The notes under the pieces are model-generated. The model searched no databases. It was not told the DNA's origin and saw only the letters and a program-made list of their open reading frames with translations. Shown here piece by piece: positions 1 to 8,826 of a stretch of 49,625 nt of DNA. The DNA lies in the NCBI GenBank assembly GCA_910577445.1, contig CAJTMZ010000001.1, positions 13,885-63,509 of the forward strand, read 5' to 3'. Origin of the DNA: an uncultured Lachnospiraceae bacterium (GTDB lineage Bacteria > Bacillota > Clostridia > Lachnospirales > Lachnospiraceae). A program made the translations under genes and the position numbers. Positions within the stretch are counted from its first letter, which is position 1, and every line of letters starts with the position of its first letter.

Positions 1-217
1 TCCTGAACTTTATGTATCGGTTTATCAATATTCCCAAAAGATAATGGACGCCAGCTACGGATAAAAGCAGAATAACATATCCCATACCGCCAAAAGCATA
101 AAAAGTCAGGCTTGCCAGCAATAAAACATAATTTTTCATTTTATCTGGCGAAATATAATATATAAATAATGTAATTGGCAGAAAAACACAAACAAAAATT
201 AATGAACTAAATACCAT
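1..217 (-). CDS. MBOAT-family O-acyltransferase, N-terminal fragment cut by the window edge
   Basis: Reading the minus strand from an ATG at 215-217 gives an open frame of 72 codons that runs off the left edge. It begins MVFSSLIFVCVFLPITLFIY and contains SLTFYAFGG, which is the typical start of AlgI/DltB-like MBOAT proteins and resembles the second MBOAT gene at 42690-44165. Family members move acyl groups onto extracytoplasmic glycans. The catalytic histidine would lie outside the window. The start codon sits one base after the stop of the GT2 gene at 219-1118, with GGAAG about 8 bases upstream, so it is probably translated in the same operon. Family is inferred from the N-terminus alone. 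Confidence 0.72.
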   Translation of the reverse strand, partial: MVFSSLIFVCVFLPITLFIYYISPDKMKNYVLLLASLTFYAFGGMGYVILLLSVAGVHYLLGILINRYIKFR

Positions 218-218
218 A

Positions 219-1118
219 TCATTCTTCCAGCTTTCCCGTTTTTCCCTTTAAGTAATCCCTGAATCCTTTTACCAGTGCCGCTGTCAATTCTCTTTTTCCC
301 TGAAGCACCCACAACGCTCCGCAGACTGTACGGTTAACCAGAAAATAGCACACAAACAAATAAAATCGTCCTTTCATATGCGCTCTATTGCACATCAGCC
401 AGTTTCTTGTAATGTAATAGGCATTGGCCGGATTATCATTCCCCCCTGTGCTTCCATTTACCTTGTGATAAACTGCCGCATCATGGCAATAGTATATCTT
501 AACCTGTTTTTCCAAAGCACGCATACTGTATTCCGTATCCTCATAATATAAAAAGAATCTCTCGTCCAGCATACCTGCCTTTTGTATAATACTGTCCGTC
601 AAAAGCACACAGCATCCGTTTGCAAGGCTGCAATACCCGCTTTTATCAAATTCTCCGGTGTCCTTTCGATTATTTCCTCTCTGTACAGCCTTTTTGATAA
701 CGGGGGTCAGATAACCCCCCGCGCACCAGATGGTATCCTTTTTATCTGCGAAAAATATTTTAGGCACAATGATGCTGCCTGTTTCTTTCTGACATGCTAC
801 CATCTTCTGTATGGCAAGCGCATCAATTTCCGTATCATTATTAAGTAATAGTATATAATGATACCCCTGTTCAAGCGCCTGACGTATTCCGGCATTGTTT
901 CCGCCGGAAAATCCCGTATTTTCTTTCATGGAAATAATCGAAACCCGGGGATTATCCCCCCACTTTTCCGTAAGAAGCATAAGGGAATCATCCGTAGACG
1001 CATTATCCACAACTATGGCCCGGGTATCTACTCCCTTGCTTTCCAATACAGAGGCAATGCAGGCGTCATTATATTTCTTTCCATTATAATTTATTAAAAT
1101 AACAGCTACTTTTTCCAT
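219..1118 (-). CDS. GT2 family glycosyltransferase (rhamnosyltransferase-like)
   Basis: A 299-residue soluble GT-A enzyme expected to transfer a sugar from a nucleotide donor to the lipid-linked glycan at the cytoplasmic membrane face. The N-terminus carries VAVILINYNG and VDNASTDDS (about 37-45), then GGNNAGI and LLNNDTE (D95 region, the DXD-like metal site), with YYEDTEYSMR further on as the acceptor-side ED motif. This pattern is typical of WbbL/RfbN-like GT2 enzymes; the sugar cannot be told from sequence. The start is preceded by GGAGG five bases upstream. It sits between a GT4 gene and the partial MBOAT gene with gaps of 12 bases or less. Confidence 0.85.
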   Translation of the reverse strand: MEKVAVILINYNGKKYNDACIASVLESKGVDTRAIVVDNASTDDSLMLLTEKWGDNPRVSIISMKENTGFSGGNNAGIRQALEQGYHYILLLNNDTEIDALAIQKMVACQKETGSIIVPKIFFADKKDTIWCAGGYLTPVIKKAVQRGNNRKDTGEFDKSGYCSLANGCCVLLTDSIIQKAGMLDERFFLYYEDTEYSMRALEKQVKIYYCHDAAVYHKVNGSTGGNDNPANAYYITRNWLMCNRAHMKGRFYLFVCYFLVNRTVCGALWVLQGKRELTAALVKGFRDYLKGKTGKLEE

Positions 1119-1130
1119 TACCGCCTCCGC

Positions 1131-2345
1131 TTAAAAAGCTGCATCCTCATACAAATCCACCATCTGAGCCATGACAACATGATTGTCGTATTTTTTTGCA
1201 CATTCTGACACAGTGCTTCTGTCCGGCGCTTTTTCTTCCAGTAATTTAATTGCCTGCAAATAATCCTCTGTTTCATGGCTTTTCAGGACAATTCCATTCT
1301 GTTCATTGACGAGTTCTTTCACCGCACTGGTGTCAAGGACAATCACAAAAGTTCCGCAGGCAAAAGCTTCCACCGTAACCAGAGAAAAGGACTCCTCAAG
1401 GGAGGGGTTGATAAAAATATCCGCTCTGGAATATAAGGCGGCCAGCTCCCCTTGACTTTCCGTACGCATAATTCCTGTGATATTATTCGGAAGCTTTTTT
1501 ATCTGTTTTCCGGAAAGCCCTACAAGGACAATTTGGTACTCATCCGGAAGCTTTTCTGACAATTTTACAAAATCCTTAAGTCCCTTTCTTTCATCCCATA
1601 TAACGGCGACTCCGAGAAGTATTTTTTTATTGTCAGGAATCTTGTACTTTTCCAGCACACTTCTGTCTTTCCTGTAGGCAAATACTGACAAATCTATTCC
1701 GTTAGAAACAACATTTACCTTTTTGCCTCTGAAAAAAGATTCCTGTACCAGTCCTTTCATCCACTCTGAAGGCACAATAATATTTAAATTGGCCAGGGCG
1801 GAAAACATATTTTTCTTATCTTCGTAGTTTTTTCGTGACATATCTGCCATAAGACTGACCGGATACTTCTTTTTATTAGGACAATGGCTGCATCCGGTTT
1901 TCCACTTATGGCAATCCGCCATGGTAAAATAGGGACAATGACCTGTAAAAGGCCAGCAGTCATGGAATGTCCAGAACACCTCGCCCTTAAATTCCTCTGT
2001 CAGGTAGCGAAACAGCACAGGCAGATTTAAGTAATAACCGTGAAGATTATGGAGGTGAATAATATCCGGATTCTCTTTCCGAAGCTCCCGAATCAGCTTC
2101 CTTGTGGGCAAAAATGAACCATATCCCTGCCTGTCAAGGAATGTGGTAAGCGCAACATGAAGCCAGAAAGAAAGAGGATTCCCAAATTTTACACAGGCCA
2201 TATCCGCAAAAGGCTTGCGCCTCCCAACATAAGAAACTGCTTCATAACCTCTGCTTACAGCTTCTCTCTGGATTGCTCCCATAATACGACCGGTACTGGT
2301 ATTACACACTGTATTTATCTGTACGAGCTTTTTCTTTCCATTCAT
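1131..2345 (-). CDS. GT4 family glycosyltransferase
   Basis: A GT-B enzyme of 404 residues. The N-terminal half holds IIHLHNLHGYYLN and FWTFHDCWPFTGHC, typical of the WcaL/colanic-acid-like GT4 subgroup, followed by a run of cysteines and histidines (HCPYF, GCSHCPNK). The C-terminal half has VVSNGID and the EESFSLVTVEA form of the E-x7-E donor motif. An in-frame GTG/ATG-like extension reaches 2393, but the ATG at 2343-2345 (MNGKKK) has a GGAGAAGG site 4-5 bases upstream and is preferred. It lies in the minus-strand operon downstream of a GT-C-like membrane protein. Donor and acceptor are unknown. Confidence 0.85.
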   Translation of the reverse strand: MNGKKKLVQINTVCNTSTGRIMGAIQREAVSRGYEAVSYVGRRKPFADMACVKFGNPLSFWLHVALTTFLDRQGYGSFLPTRKLIRELRKENPDIIHLHNLHGYYLNLPVLFRYLTEEFKGEVFWTFHDCWPFTGHCPYFTMADCHKWKTGCSHCPNKKKYPVSLMADMSRKNYEDKKNMFSALANLNIIVPSEWMKGLVQESFFRGKKVNVVSNGIDLSVFAYRKDRSVLEKYKIPDNKKILLGVAVIWDERKGLKDFVKLSEKLPDEYQIVLVGLSGKQIKKLPNNITGIMRTESQGELAALYSRADIFINPSLEESFSLVTVEAFACGTFVIVLDTSAVKELVNEQNGIVLKSHETEDYLQAIKLLEEKAPDRSTVSECAKKYDNHVVMAQMVDLYEDAAF

Positions 2346-2399
2346 ATGCCTTCTCCATTTCCGCCATCCCTCTCTTACAGGCCGAAACTGCACACGGAA

Positions 2400-4097
2400 T
2401 TACCCGCGGTAGTCAAAAGACGTCCTCCGGCATACCGCAATTCTCTCCGTATCCAGTCTGATTTCCTCAAGACCCTTCAATGAATCCACACTGCCCGCCG
2501 CCGTCAGGTATGCGGTCTTCCTCTCTTCATTTACAGACATTTTCTCCAATTCCTGTACATCAACCACCTGGTACTGCTGCCTGACATAGCCATAAAAATT
2601 CTGTAAATAATAATCTTCCTTCTCTTCGGAATCAATATAGTAAATAAACTCATAGCCTTCCCGATTTAAATATTCCGCTATTTTGATACTGTCTTCCTGA
2701 ATCACTTTCCCTTCCGCTATTACATTTGTGTAGAAAGGAAGCTGAAAACAACTCCACACCCACATAAGGACGATACCAGCCCACGCTGTTCTCACCAAAG
2801 CCGGCACAGGACTTTGCACTTTCTTTGTGCCAAACCATAAAATACCGCCTGTTAAAATACCGCAAAACACCATAATAATCACATCTGCATAGGGGAAAAC
2901 ATATTTCGTTATATTTTCAATCAACAAAAACAAATGCCCGTCGATAATTGACTGTCTGGTATTCCCGTTCATATACCAGAAGTATATGATTGCAATCAGC
3001 AAAGTAACGGCTGCCGTCATCCAGGCAGCTTTTCCTCTCAGGAACTGCCATTCCTTCTTTAGCTTCATAAATAAAATTAAATATGGCGGAACCAGTACCT
3101 GAAAATACCGAAATAAAAATTTATGAGGCAGGGTATCCACTCCCTCTTCTGTCAGCACCACCATGAACACAATTTCAATTACCAGAAAGGCGCAGGAAAA
3201 AAGACAGAAATCTCCAAGCCAGCGAACCGCCCCCTGAAGCTTTTTTCTGTTAAAAAGGACAGAAGCAGCCGGTATAATTCCCATATTGATAATAAAAAAG
3301 GAAAGGTATAGGATGCATGCGGCAATCCCCATTACCACAGTTTGTATGCTGACAGGAAAAAGATGAGAAAACTGTCTTGCATAGTGATTACTGCCTCCCG
3401 CAGTTCCATTTGCTATCCAAATAAATCCATATACAGACGCCGCAGTTGCCAGATACACCCCGTCATATAATCCTGACCTATGCAAAAATTTCTTAACCTG
3501 TCTGTTCTTCACCGCTATATAAATATCATGCAAGTTCACAACTACCGGAATAAAAAAAAGATAAGTTTTTGTAAAAAAACATAACGCTGAAAACACCGCA
3601 CTTAAAATCACCTGACTGAACGAGTACTTCTCGTGAGTGGAATATAAAAAATAAACCGCCCAGAGAAAAAGAGGATAGCTTAACACTTCCTGCATCAGAT
3701 AAGATGTGTCAAACATATAGGGCAGAATCATGGTAAACAGGCTGATTATAAAAGCCTCTCTGTCATCTTTCAGTACTTTTTTTGCCAGCAGCCAGATAGG
3801 AAAAACTGCAGAACACATGGATATTACGCCAATCAGTCTCATCAGAAACAAAATCCTGTCAGGCTCATAAAAATAATAGGCAAGGGAAATAAGCATCGAA
3901 TACAGGACGCAGCTATAGTTTAAAATATCGTCGCCAGTTCCGAACCTTCCCTGATAATGAAAAGTTCTTGCCAGCGCGGTATACAATTCCTCATCAACAT
4001 CAATATGAACCGTAGAGGTGAAAACCGCTGCTATTATACCATAAACAATAACAGAAAGGATAAACACCCCCCATATCTTTCTGTAACCTGCTTTCAT
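2400..4097 (-). CDS. Multi-spanning membrane protein, probable GT-C type glycosyltransferase (GT39/ArnT-like)
   Basis: This 565-residue protein starts with a membrane segment (about 9-27). In the first outer loop it has HIDVDEELY, with D33/D35/E36 in the place where GT-C enzymes keep their acidic catalytic motif. About ten further hydrophobic segments follow, then a soluble C-terminal tail of about 90 residues. Enzymes with this architecture use polyprenyl-phosphate sugars and work on the outer membrane face. Start ATG at 4097 has GAGGAAAATTT directly upstream. Four other proteins of the same general type lie in this operon (6911-8818, 10364-12286, 22503-24080, 24118-25605). Substrate unknown; a purely structural role cannot be excluded. 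Confidence 0.7.
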   Translation of the reverse strand: MKAGYRKIWGVFILSVIVYGIIAAVFTSTVHIDVDEELYTALARTFHYQGRFGTGDDILNYSCVLYSMLISLAYYFYEPDRILFLMRLIGVISMCSAVFPIWLLAKKVLKDDREAFIISLFTMILPYMFDTSYLMQEVLSYPLFLWAVYFLYSTHEKYSFSQVILSAVFSALCFFTKTYLFFIPVVVNLHDIYIAVKNRQVKKFLHRSGLYDGVYLATAASVYGFIWIANGTAGGSNHYARQFSHLFPVSIQTVVMGIAACILYLSFFIINMGIIPAASVLFNRKKLQGAVRWLGDFCLFSCAFLVIEIVFMVVLTEEGVDTLPHKFLFRYFQVLVPPYLILFMKLKKEWQFLRGKAAWMTAAVTLLIAIIYFWYMNGNTRQSIIDGHLFLLIENITKYVFPYADVIIMVFCGILTGGILWFGTKKVQSPVPALVRTAWAGIVLMWVWSCFQLPFYTNVIAEGKVIQEDSIKIAEYLNREGYEFIYYIDSEEKEDYYLQNFYGYVRQQYQVVDVQELEKMSVNEERKTAYLTAAGSVDSLKGLEEIRLDTERIAVCRRTSFDYRG

Positions 4098-4163
4098 AAA
4101 TTTTCCTCATTTCTGTACCATCCTGATGACACGGGCTGCCGCAAACCGGCTCAGGCATTAATC

Positions 4164-5900
4164 TCATCTCTTCCGCATTGCCTTGCCGTCACCGATTTCA
4201 TATACAAAATCACAGTCTTTAATGGTAGATAAGCGATGCGCAATAATAATCAGCGTCATCTTGCCATGGAGGGATTCAATCGCTTCCATAACCGCTTTTT
4301 CCGTTTCATTGTCAAGAGCTGACGTGGCTTCATCCAGCACCAGAATCTCAGGATTGTGGTATAGGGCCCTTGCAATACCGATTCTCTGCCTCTGCCCTCC
4401 CGAAAGCTTGATTCCCATCTCTCCAATCTGTGTGGAAAGCCCCTCAGGAAGCCCCTTTACCATTTCCACAAGCTGTGCCTGCTCCACTGCGTAGTTTAAT
4501 TTTTCTTCATCAATTTCGTCTTCATCTACGCCGAAAGCAATATTATTCCTGATACTGTCATCCATCAGATAAATGCTCTGCGGAATATACCCAATTACTT
4601 TGTGCCATCCGTCCAGATTATCGAAAATGCTGACATTATCCACATAAGCGCCGCCCTCTGTAGGCTCTAAAAGCCCCATGACAATATCCGCAAGAGTGGT
4701 CTTACCTGCACCGGACTGCCCTATAAAGGCAACCGAACTTTTCTTTGAAATAGCTAAATTCAGATTCTGCAGCACATATTTATCTGTTCCCGGATATTTA
4801 AAGGACAAATCCCTGATTTCAATTTTATCATGGAAATCCATACTGATATCCTGTTTTTCCAATTCTTTCTTACGGGCGTTAAGTTCGTTGACTTCCTTTA
4901 AATCCTCATAAATAGAAGTGATTGCTGATTTCTGATACATTATTGTACCAAGGTATTCCGTGATACGGTTAAAAGACGGAAGCAAGCGAAAAGCGGCAAT
5001 GGCAAACACTGAGATAATCGGTACAAAGTAGGTGATATTCGCTCCCCGCCACCAGAATTTGATGGCAATGGCGCCAAGCAGCCCACAAATACACAGGGTT
5101 TCAATAATCGGCTTCGGCACCATAAGCAGCGTATGATAGGTATATTCGCTTTTCGCATGTCCCTTATACGCCTCGTCATATTTCTGGTAAAAAAACTGCT
5201 CCTTATTCAATATTTTCGCTTCCTTGATACCGCCAAACGCCTGCTGAACCCACTTATTCAGCGACATCTGATAGTATCTGTTCCTTGCGCCCATTTTAAG
5301 CAAAAATCTTTTATATACTTTTAATGTCAGTCCCAGCATAACTGCAAGCAGCGCTACAACAGATATCGTTATTGTTCTGTCCTTAATCAGCAGAAAAACT
5401 CCAAGGACAACACACACCATAAGCTCTGTCAAAAGTTTAATCCCCGCCTGAAGGGCTCCGAAAAAATTACCGCTGTCTTCATTGATGTTCCGAAGAAGCT
5501 CCGCTGTGCTTTTCGATACATGAAAAATGTACGGCTGCGACATATAGCATTTAACCATTTTATCCGCCAATAATCTCTGATTCTCGAAGATAAAACGATA
5601 CTGTTTGTTATACATATAAATCAGGAAAATATTTTTCACGAAATATACCACTATCATGGAACTGAGTAACAACATAACCAGCGGTCTTTCCGATGTTAAA
5701 TGCAGAAAATTATAAATCCAGATGTAAACCGGCTCCTCAAGCATGGCCTCCGGGTCCATAATACCGTTAATGATAGGAAGAATAACCGAAACACCCAAGA
5801 GCTCCAGGCCGGAACCTATACATATTATCACAAACAGCCAGAACACCTCTGTCTTTTGCTTTCTGTCAAAAATATAACTCAGTTTTTTTATCGTATCCAT
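4164..5900 (-). CDS. PglK-type ABC flippase/exporter (permease fused to ATPase)
   Basis: A 578-residue half-transporter that would flip a lipid-linked oligosaccharide or export a glycan. The N-terminal 330 residues form six membrane helices. The ATPase domain has Walker A GQSGAGKTT (394-402), signature LSGGQ (499-503), Walker B ILVLDE (519-524) and the switch histidine in IIAHRLSTI (H555). The opening KLSYIFDRKQK is shared with the second ABC gene at 34917-36680 (INYIFDRKQK), so the two are paralogues. Such proteins in glycan loci resemble PglK/WlaB. The start at 5900 has AAAGG 12 bases upstream. It ends 66 bases before the GT-C-like gene. Confidence 0.9.
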   Translation of the reverse strand: MDTIKKLSYIFDRKQKTEVFWLFVIICIGSGLELLGVSVILPIINGIMDPEAMLEEPVYIWIYNFLHLTSERPLVMLLLSSMIVVYFVKNIFLIYMYNKQYRFIFENQRLLADKMVKCYMSQPYIFHVSKSTAELLRNINEDSGNFFGALQAGIKLLTELMVCVVLGVFLLIKDRTITISVVALLAVMLGLTLKVYKRFLLKMGARNRYYQMSLNKWVQQAFGGIKEAKILNKEQFFYQKYDEAYKGHAKSEYTYHTLLMVPKPIIETLCICGLLGAIAIKFWWRGANITYFVPIISVFAIAAFRLLPSFNRITEYLGTIMYQKSAITSIYEDLKEVNELNARKKELEKQDISMDFHDKIEIRDLSFKYPGTDKYVLQNLNLAISKKSSVAFIGQSGAGKTTLADIVMGLLEPTEGGAYVDNVSIFDNLDGWHKVIGYIPQSIYLMDDSIRNNIAFGVDEDEIDEEKLNYAVEQAQLVEMVKGLPEGLSTQIGEMGIKLSGGQRQRIGIARALYHNPEILVLDEATSALDNETEKAVMEAIESLHGKMTLIIIAHRLSTIKDCDFVYEIGDGKAMRKR

Positions 5901-5908
5901 TTATAAGT

Positions 5909-6892
5909 TTACCTTTCCCGTGCTTCAAAGTCCTCTTCTATTTTTCTTATCAGGTATATTGGCGAAAATTCTCCCTGATACCCGTAATTGGGCTCTTCCT
6001 CTTTTTGTACAAAACTCCAGTCAATATCTTCAATTTTATCAAATATCCGAATATATTCCGGTCTGTAAAAATCAAAGTCCGCCGTTCTCTTATTATTAGT
6101 CAGCAGCTTTTTGTTGTATACCACCGCCTCTGAGTATCGCTGCGTAGGATTATCAAAGTCCTTATGCATTATCTCCAGAATACAGTTTGCTCTGGCAAGA
6201 AGCCTGATATTTTCGGAATATGGTACTGCCTCCTGATGATAAACAATGCCTTCTTTTTCCTGCCTCTCTCCCAACACATGAAAATCCGCTTTCACGCCGC
6301 TTTTCTGACAGGCTTTATACATTTTTGACAGATATTCTGTTCTGTCACTTCCGCTCCCTAAGTAATACAAGTCAGTGGCTTTTGCGATTCCCTCCCCATA
6401 ACCCTCAGAAGAATCCTCAGAGTACACTAGCGGATAATAATGAAACCCGTATTTTTCACAGTCGGCCTTATTAATAGAATAAATACTGTCCATCTCTCGC
6501 ATAATACGTCTGTGCTCTTCTGAATCAAAGCCTGTCATCGGGTCCACCATATAAAGAATCAGCCTGACTTCCGGATGTTTTATTTTCAAACGATGAAGCA
6601 CTGTTTCATCCCATTCCCTGCAAAATCCCGAATTTAAAAACAGAATAATATTTTCAGCTTCTCTGTTATATACTTTTCTATACAAAGTAAAAAAGGGGTA
6701 AAAAAATCTTTTCAGAAATCTTGCCTTTTGAAAATGTCCTGTAAGGTCATCCATACGATAATATAAAAATCTGACCGCCTTATTCCCAATCACCTGCCCG
6801 GCCAACTCTACATTTTCCATTTTTTCTAAGTCCAGCAGCATTCGCCTGGCGCCTTCTCCGACATATCCTGTCACATAAAAATATCTCTTCAT
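5909..6892 (-). CDS. Putative GT-B-like glycosyltransferase, family not recognised
   Basis: A soluble 327-residue protein that I cannot assign firmly. It opens with KRYFYVTGYVGEGARRMLLD and has a central LYYLGSGSDRTEYL segment that looks like the start of a second Rossmann-like domain. Near the C-terminus, a stretch with NPTQRYSEAVVYNKKLLTNN resembles the R-x-x-EA region of CgeB/LPS-core-like GT-B enzymes. No signal peptide or membrane segment is visible. It lies between the ABC flippase and the DUF2142 gene with gaps of under 20 bases, so a role in the same glycan is likely. Start ATG 6892 is preceded by GGGGA. A non-catalytic role is possible. Confidence 0.5.
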   Translation of the reverse strand: MKRYFYVTGYVGEGARRMLLDLEKMENVELAGQVIGNKAVRFLYYRMDDLTGHFQKARFLKRFFYPFFTLYRKVYNREAENIILFLNSGFCREWDETVLHRLKIKHPEVRLILYMVDPMTGFDSEEHRRIMREMDSIYSINKADCEKYGFHYYPLVYSEDSSEGYGEGIAKATDLYYLGSGSDRTEYLSKMYKACQKSGVKADFHVLGERQEKEGIVYHQEAVPYSENIRLLARANCILEIMHKDFDNPTQRYSEAVVYNKKLLTNNKRTADFDFYRPEYIRIFDKIEDIDWSFVQKEEEPNYGYQGEFSPIYLIRKIEEDFEARER

Positions 6893-6910
6893 TTTAAAGT
6901 TCCCCGCCCA

Positions 6911-8818
6911 TCATCTGGCATAATAATCCAACGCAAGATGCATAAATTGTATAAAAATTGCCATGATATCTACTCCTGCCATTATTATCAGATACCCGTT
7001 TTTTCCGTCAAAGCTCTTTTCCTCATTGCTTTCTCCCCCATATCTCCCGAAACAAAAAGGAAGCAGCATCAAAACCGGAAGAAAATATCTGCCCTGAACA
7101 CCGTGTATCGTCAACTCGTCCACTGTATTTTGAGATAAATACATGGACAGGAAAATCAAAAGGCAACTGCAAAGCGCCAGAAAGACCAGCCACACTCTTT
7201 TCCACGGCTTATTTTCCGCTTTTCTCTCCCGGTTAATGCCAAAGCCCAGAAGCAGGCCAAGCAGCATATTCATCCACAGGGGCAAATACACCAAATCAAA
7301 TTCAAACTTTCCTTCGAACCTGTCCCTTCCTACAAATTCGCCAAGCATACTCTTAATATAATAGTCAAAATTAAATTCAATATCATTTAAAAGCACAAAC
7401 AGAACGCTTCTGGGATTTTCCAGGATATACGCAAGGGAAACCGCATTTCCGTCTTCATTATAATTGATTCCCCGAAGCAGCACAACTATATCCCTCCAAC
7501 GGGATACCAACAATGCTCCCACGGCACATGCGCCCAACGCTCCCGCGGCAATAATCATCTTTTTATTAACAGAAAGCTGCTCTCTTGGTATTAAAAGCAA
7601 CAGCCCCAATAGCGGCGCGTATACAAGTTTAATTGGAATCATCAAAAAAACAATTCCAACAAAAATCAATATATTCCTTATTGTAACTTTTTTTCCTTCA
7701 TCTATCATATAAAAGAAATAGGCGACTGAAAGAAAGCACAATGCCAGATTCAAAGCATCATAGGAATAGGACGCTAAAATATATATCACCTCAGGCAAAA
7801 GTCCCAGCACACAGAAGTATTTTTTCGCCCCCGGAAGCAGGAACAGGGCAAATGCCATAATCGCCGCAGTTCCACACAGATTAAACAATCTTCCCATAAG
7901 CAGCAGCCAGTGCCCGTTCATCTTACAGAGCCTTGCCAGGGTCACTCCCATAGAAGGAAGAACATATGCATAGAGAGGCGTCGTCGTCGGTACTCCTGTT
8001 CTTTTCGTGATGACAGTCATTTCCTCTGCATCCGCCGGTTCTCCAAAAGTGGCATACCATCTCCCGATACTTGCCGCATTATGCAGATAAGTAATACTAT
8101 CCGCATCTGTTTCCCTCATAATTCTATTTCCATACTCATCCCTGTTGTCCGTTGAAAGGATTTTATCCGCCATGTCATACGCCATGATAAAATGACTTTC
8201 CTCATCAGGAACTGCCAGAGGCGGCATAATAACGGAAAACAAAATCCCCATTAATACCAGAATAACAAAATAATTCACAGCAAGCTGACGCCTGCTGTCC
8301 TTTATCATAGTAACCGCCAATATTCCAGCCATAAACAGAAGCGCAACTGCCGAACAAATCAAATAGCTTTTGCCATAACTTCCATCGTAAGCCATAATTT
8401 TATGCCTTACGCGTATGGTCTCATCTTCCGAGAGCGTATTATGTATCCGATAACTCCCGTTTATCACTTCAATACCTTCGCCTCTTTCAAATTCCTCCAG
8501 TATAAGACATTCATTTGGCTCAATATAGGTATTATAGTAAGTTTTCTCCCACACGGTATTTCCGTCCGAATCGTCAATACGGACGGAAAATTCCGGTACT
8601 TCCCCTATGCTTCTGTCTCTCTTCAGGGAGTCGGCATATATTCTTATTCCCCGGATAGGACTGTCCTTTATCTCAAACCACCCGTCCTTTGTCACCTGCT
8701 CCATAGGAGTAATCGCACTTGAAACACAAACCTTCCACATAAGAAAGACAAAGGCTGCGATTGCCATAAAAAAAATGATGCGTTTTATGATACGGTTCCT
8801 GTTTTCTGTTTTACTCAT
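6911..8818 (-). CDS. DUF2142-family membrane protein, GT-C-like
   Basis: About 635 residues: one N-terminal helix, an extracytoplasmic beta-rich stretch (about 35-150), then roughly a dozen membrane helices. The first outer loop of the helical part carries VPDEESHF (PDEESH about 204-209), the hallmark of DUF2142 proteins, which are thought to be GT-C enzymes. This implies use of a polyprenyl-phosphate sugar outside the cell membrane. The frame opens at 8830 (overlapping the upstream stop as ATGA), but the ATG at 8816-8818 has GAGG six bases upstream and is preferred; both are plausible. It is followed by the unassigned GT-like gene. Confidence 0.72.
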   Translation of the reverse strand: MSKTENRNRIIKRIIFFMAIAAFVFLMWKVCVSSAITPMEQVTKDGWFEIKDSPIRGIRIYADSLKRDRSIGEVPEFSVRIDDSDGNTVWEKTYYNTYIEPNECLILEEFERGEGIEVINGSYRIHNTLSEDETIRVRHKIMAYDGSYGKSYLICSAVALLFMAGILAVTMIKDSRRQLAVNYFVILVLMGILFSVIMPPLAVPDEESHFIMAYDMADKILSTDNRDEYGNRIMRETDADSITYLHNAASIGRWYATFGEPADAEEMTVITKRTGVPTTTPLYAYVLPSMGVTLARLCKMNGHWLLLMGRLFNLCGTAAIMAFALFLLPGAKKYFCVLGLLPEVIYILASYSYDALNLALCFLSVAYFFYMIDEGKKVTIRNILIFVGIVFLMIPIKLVYAPLLGLLLLIPREQLSVNKKMIIAAGALGACAVGALLVSRWRDIVVLLRGINYNEDGNAVSLAYILENPRSVLFVLLNDIEFNFDYYIKSMLGEFVGRDRFEGKFEFDLVYLPLWMNMLLGLLLGFGINRERKAENKPWKRVWLVFLALCSCLLIFLSMYLSQNTVDELTIHGVQGRYFLPVLMLLPFCFGRYGGESNEEKSFDGKNGYLIIMAGVDIMAIFIQFMHLALDYYAR

Positions 8819-8826
8819 TATTAACC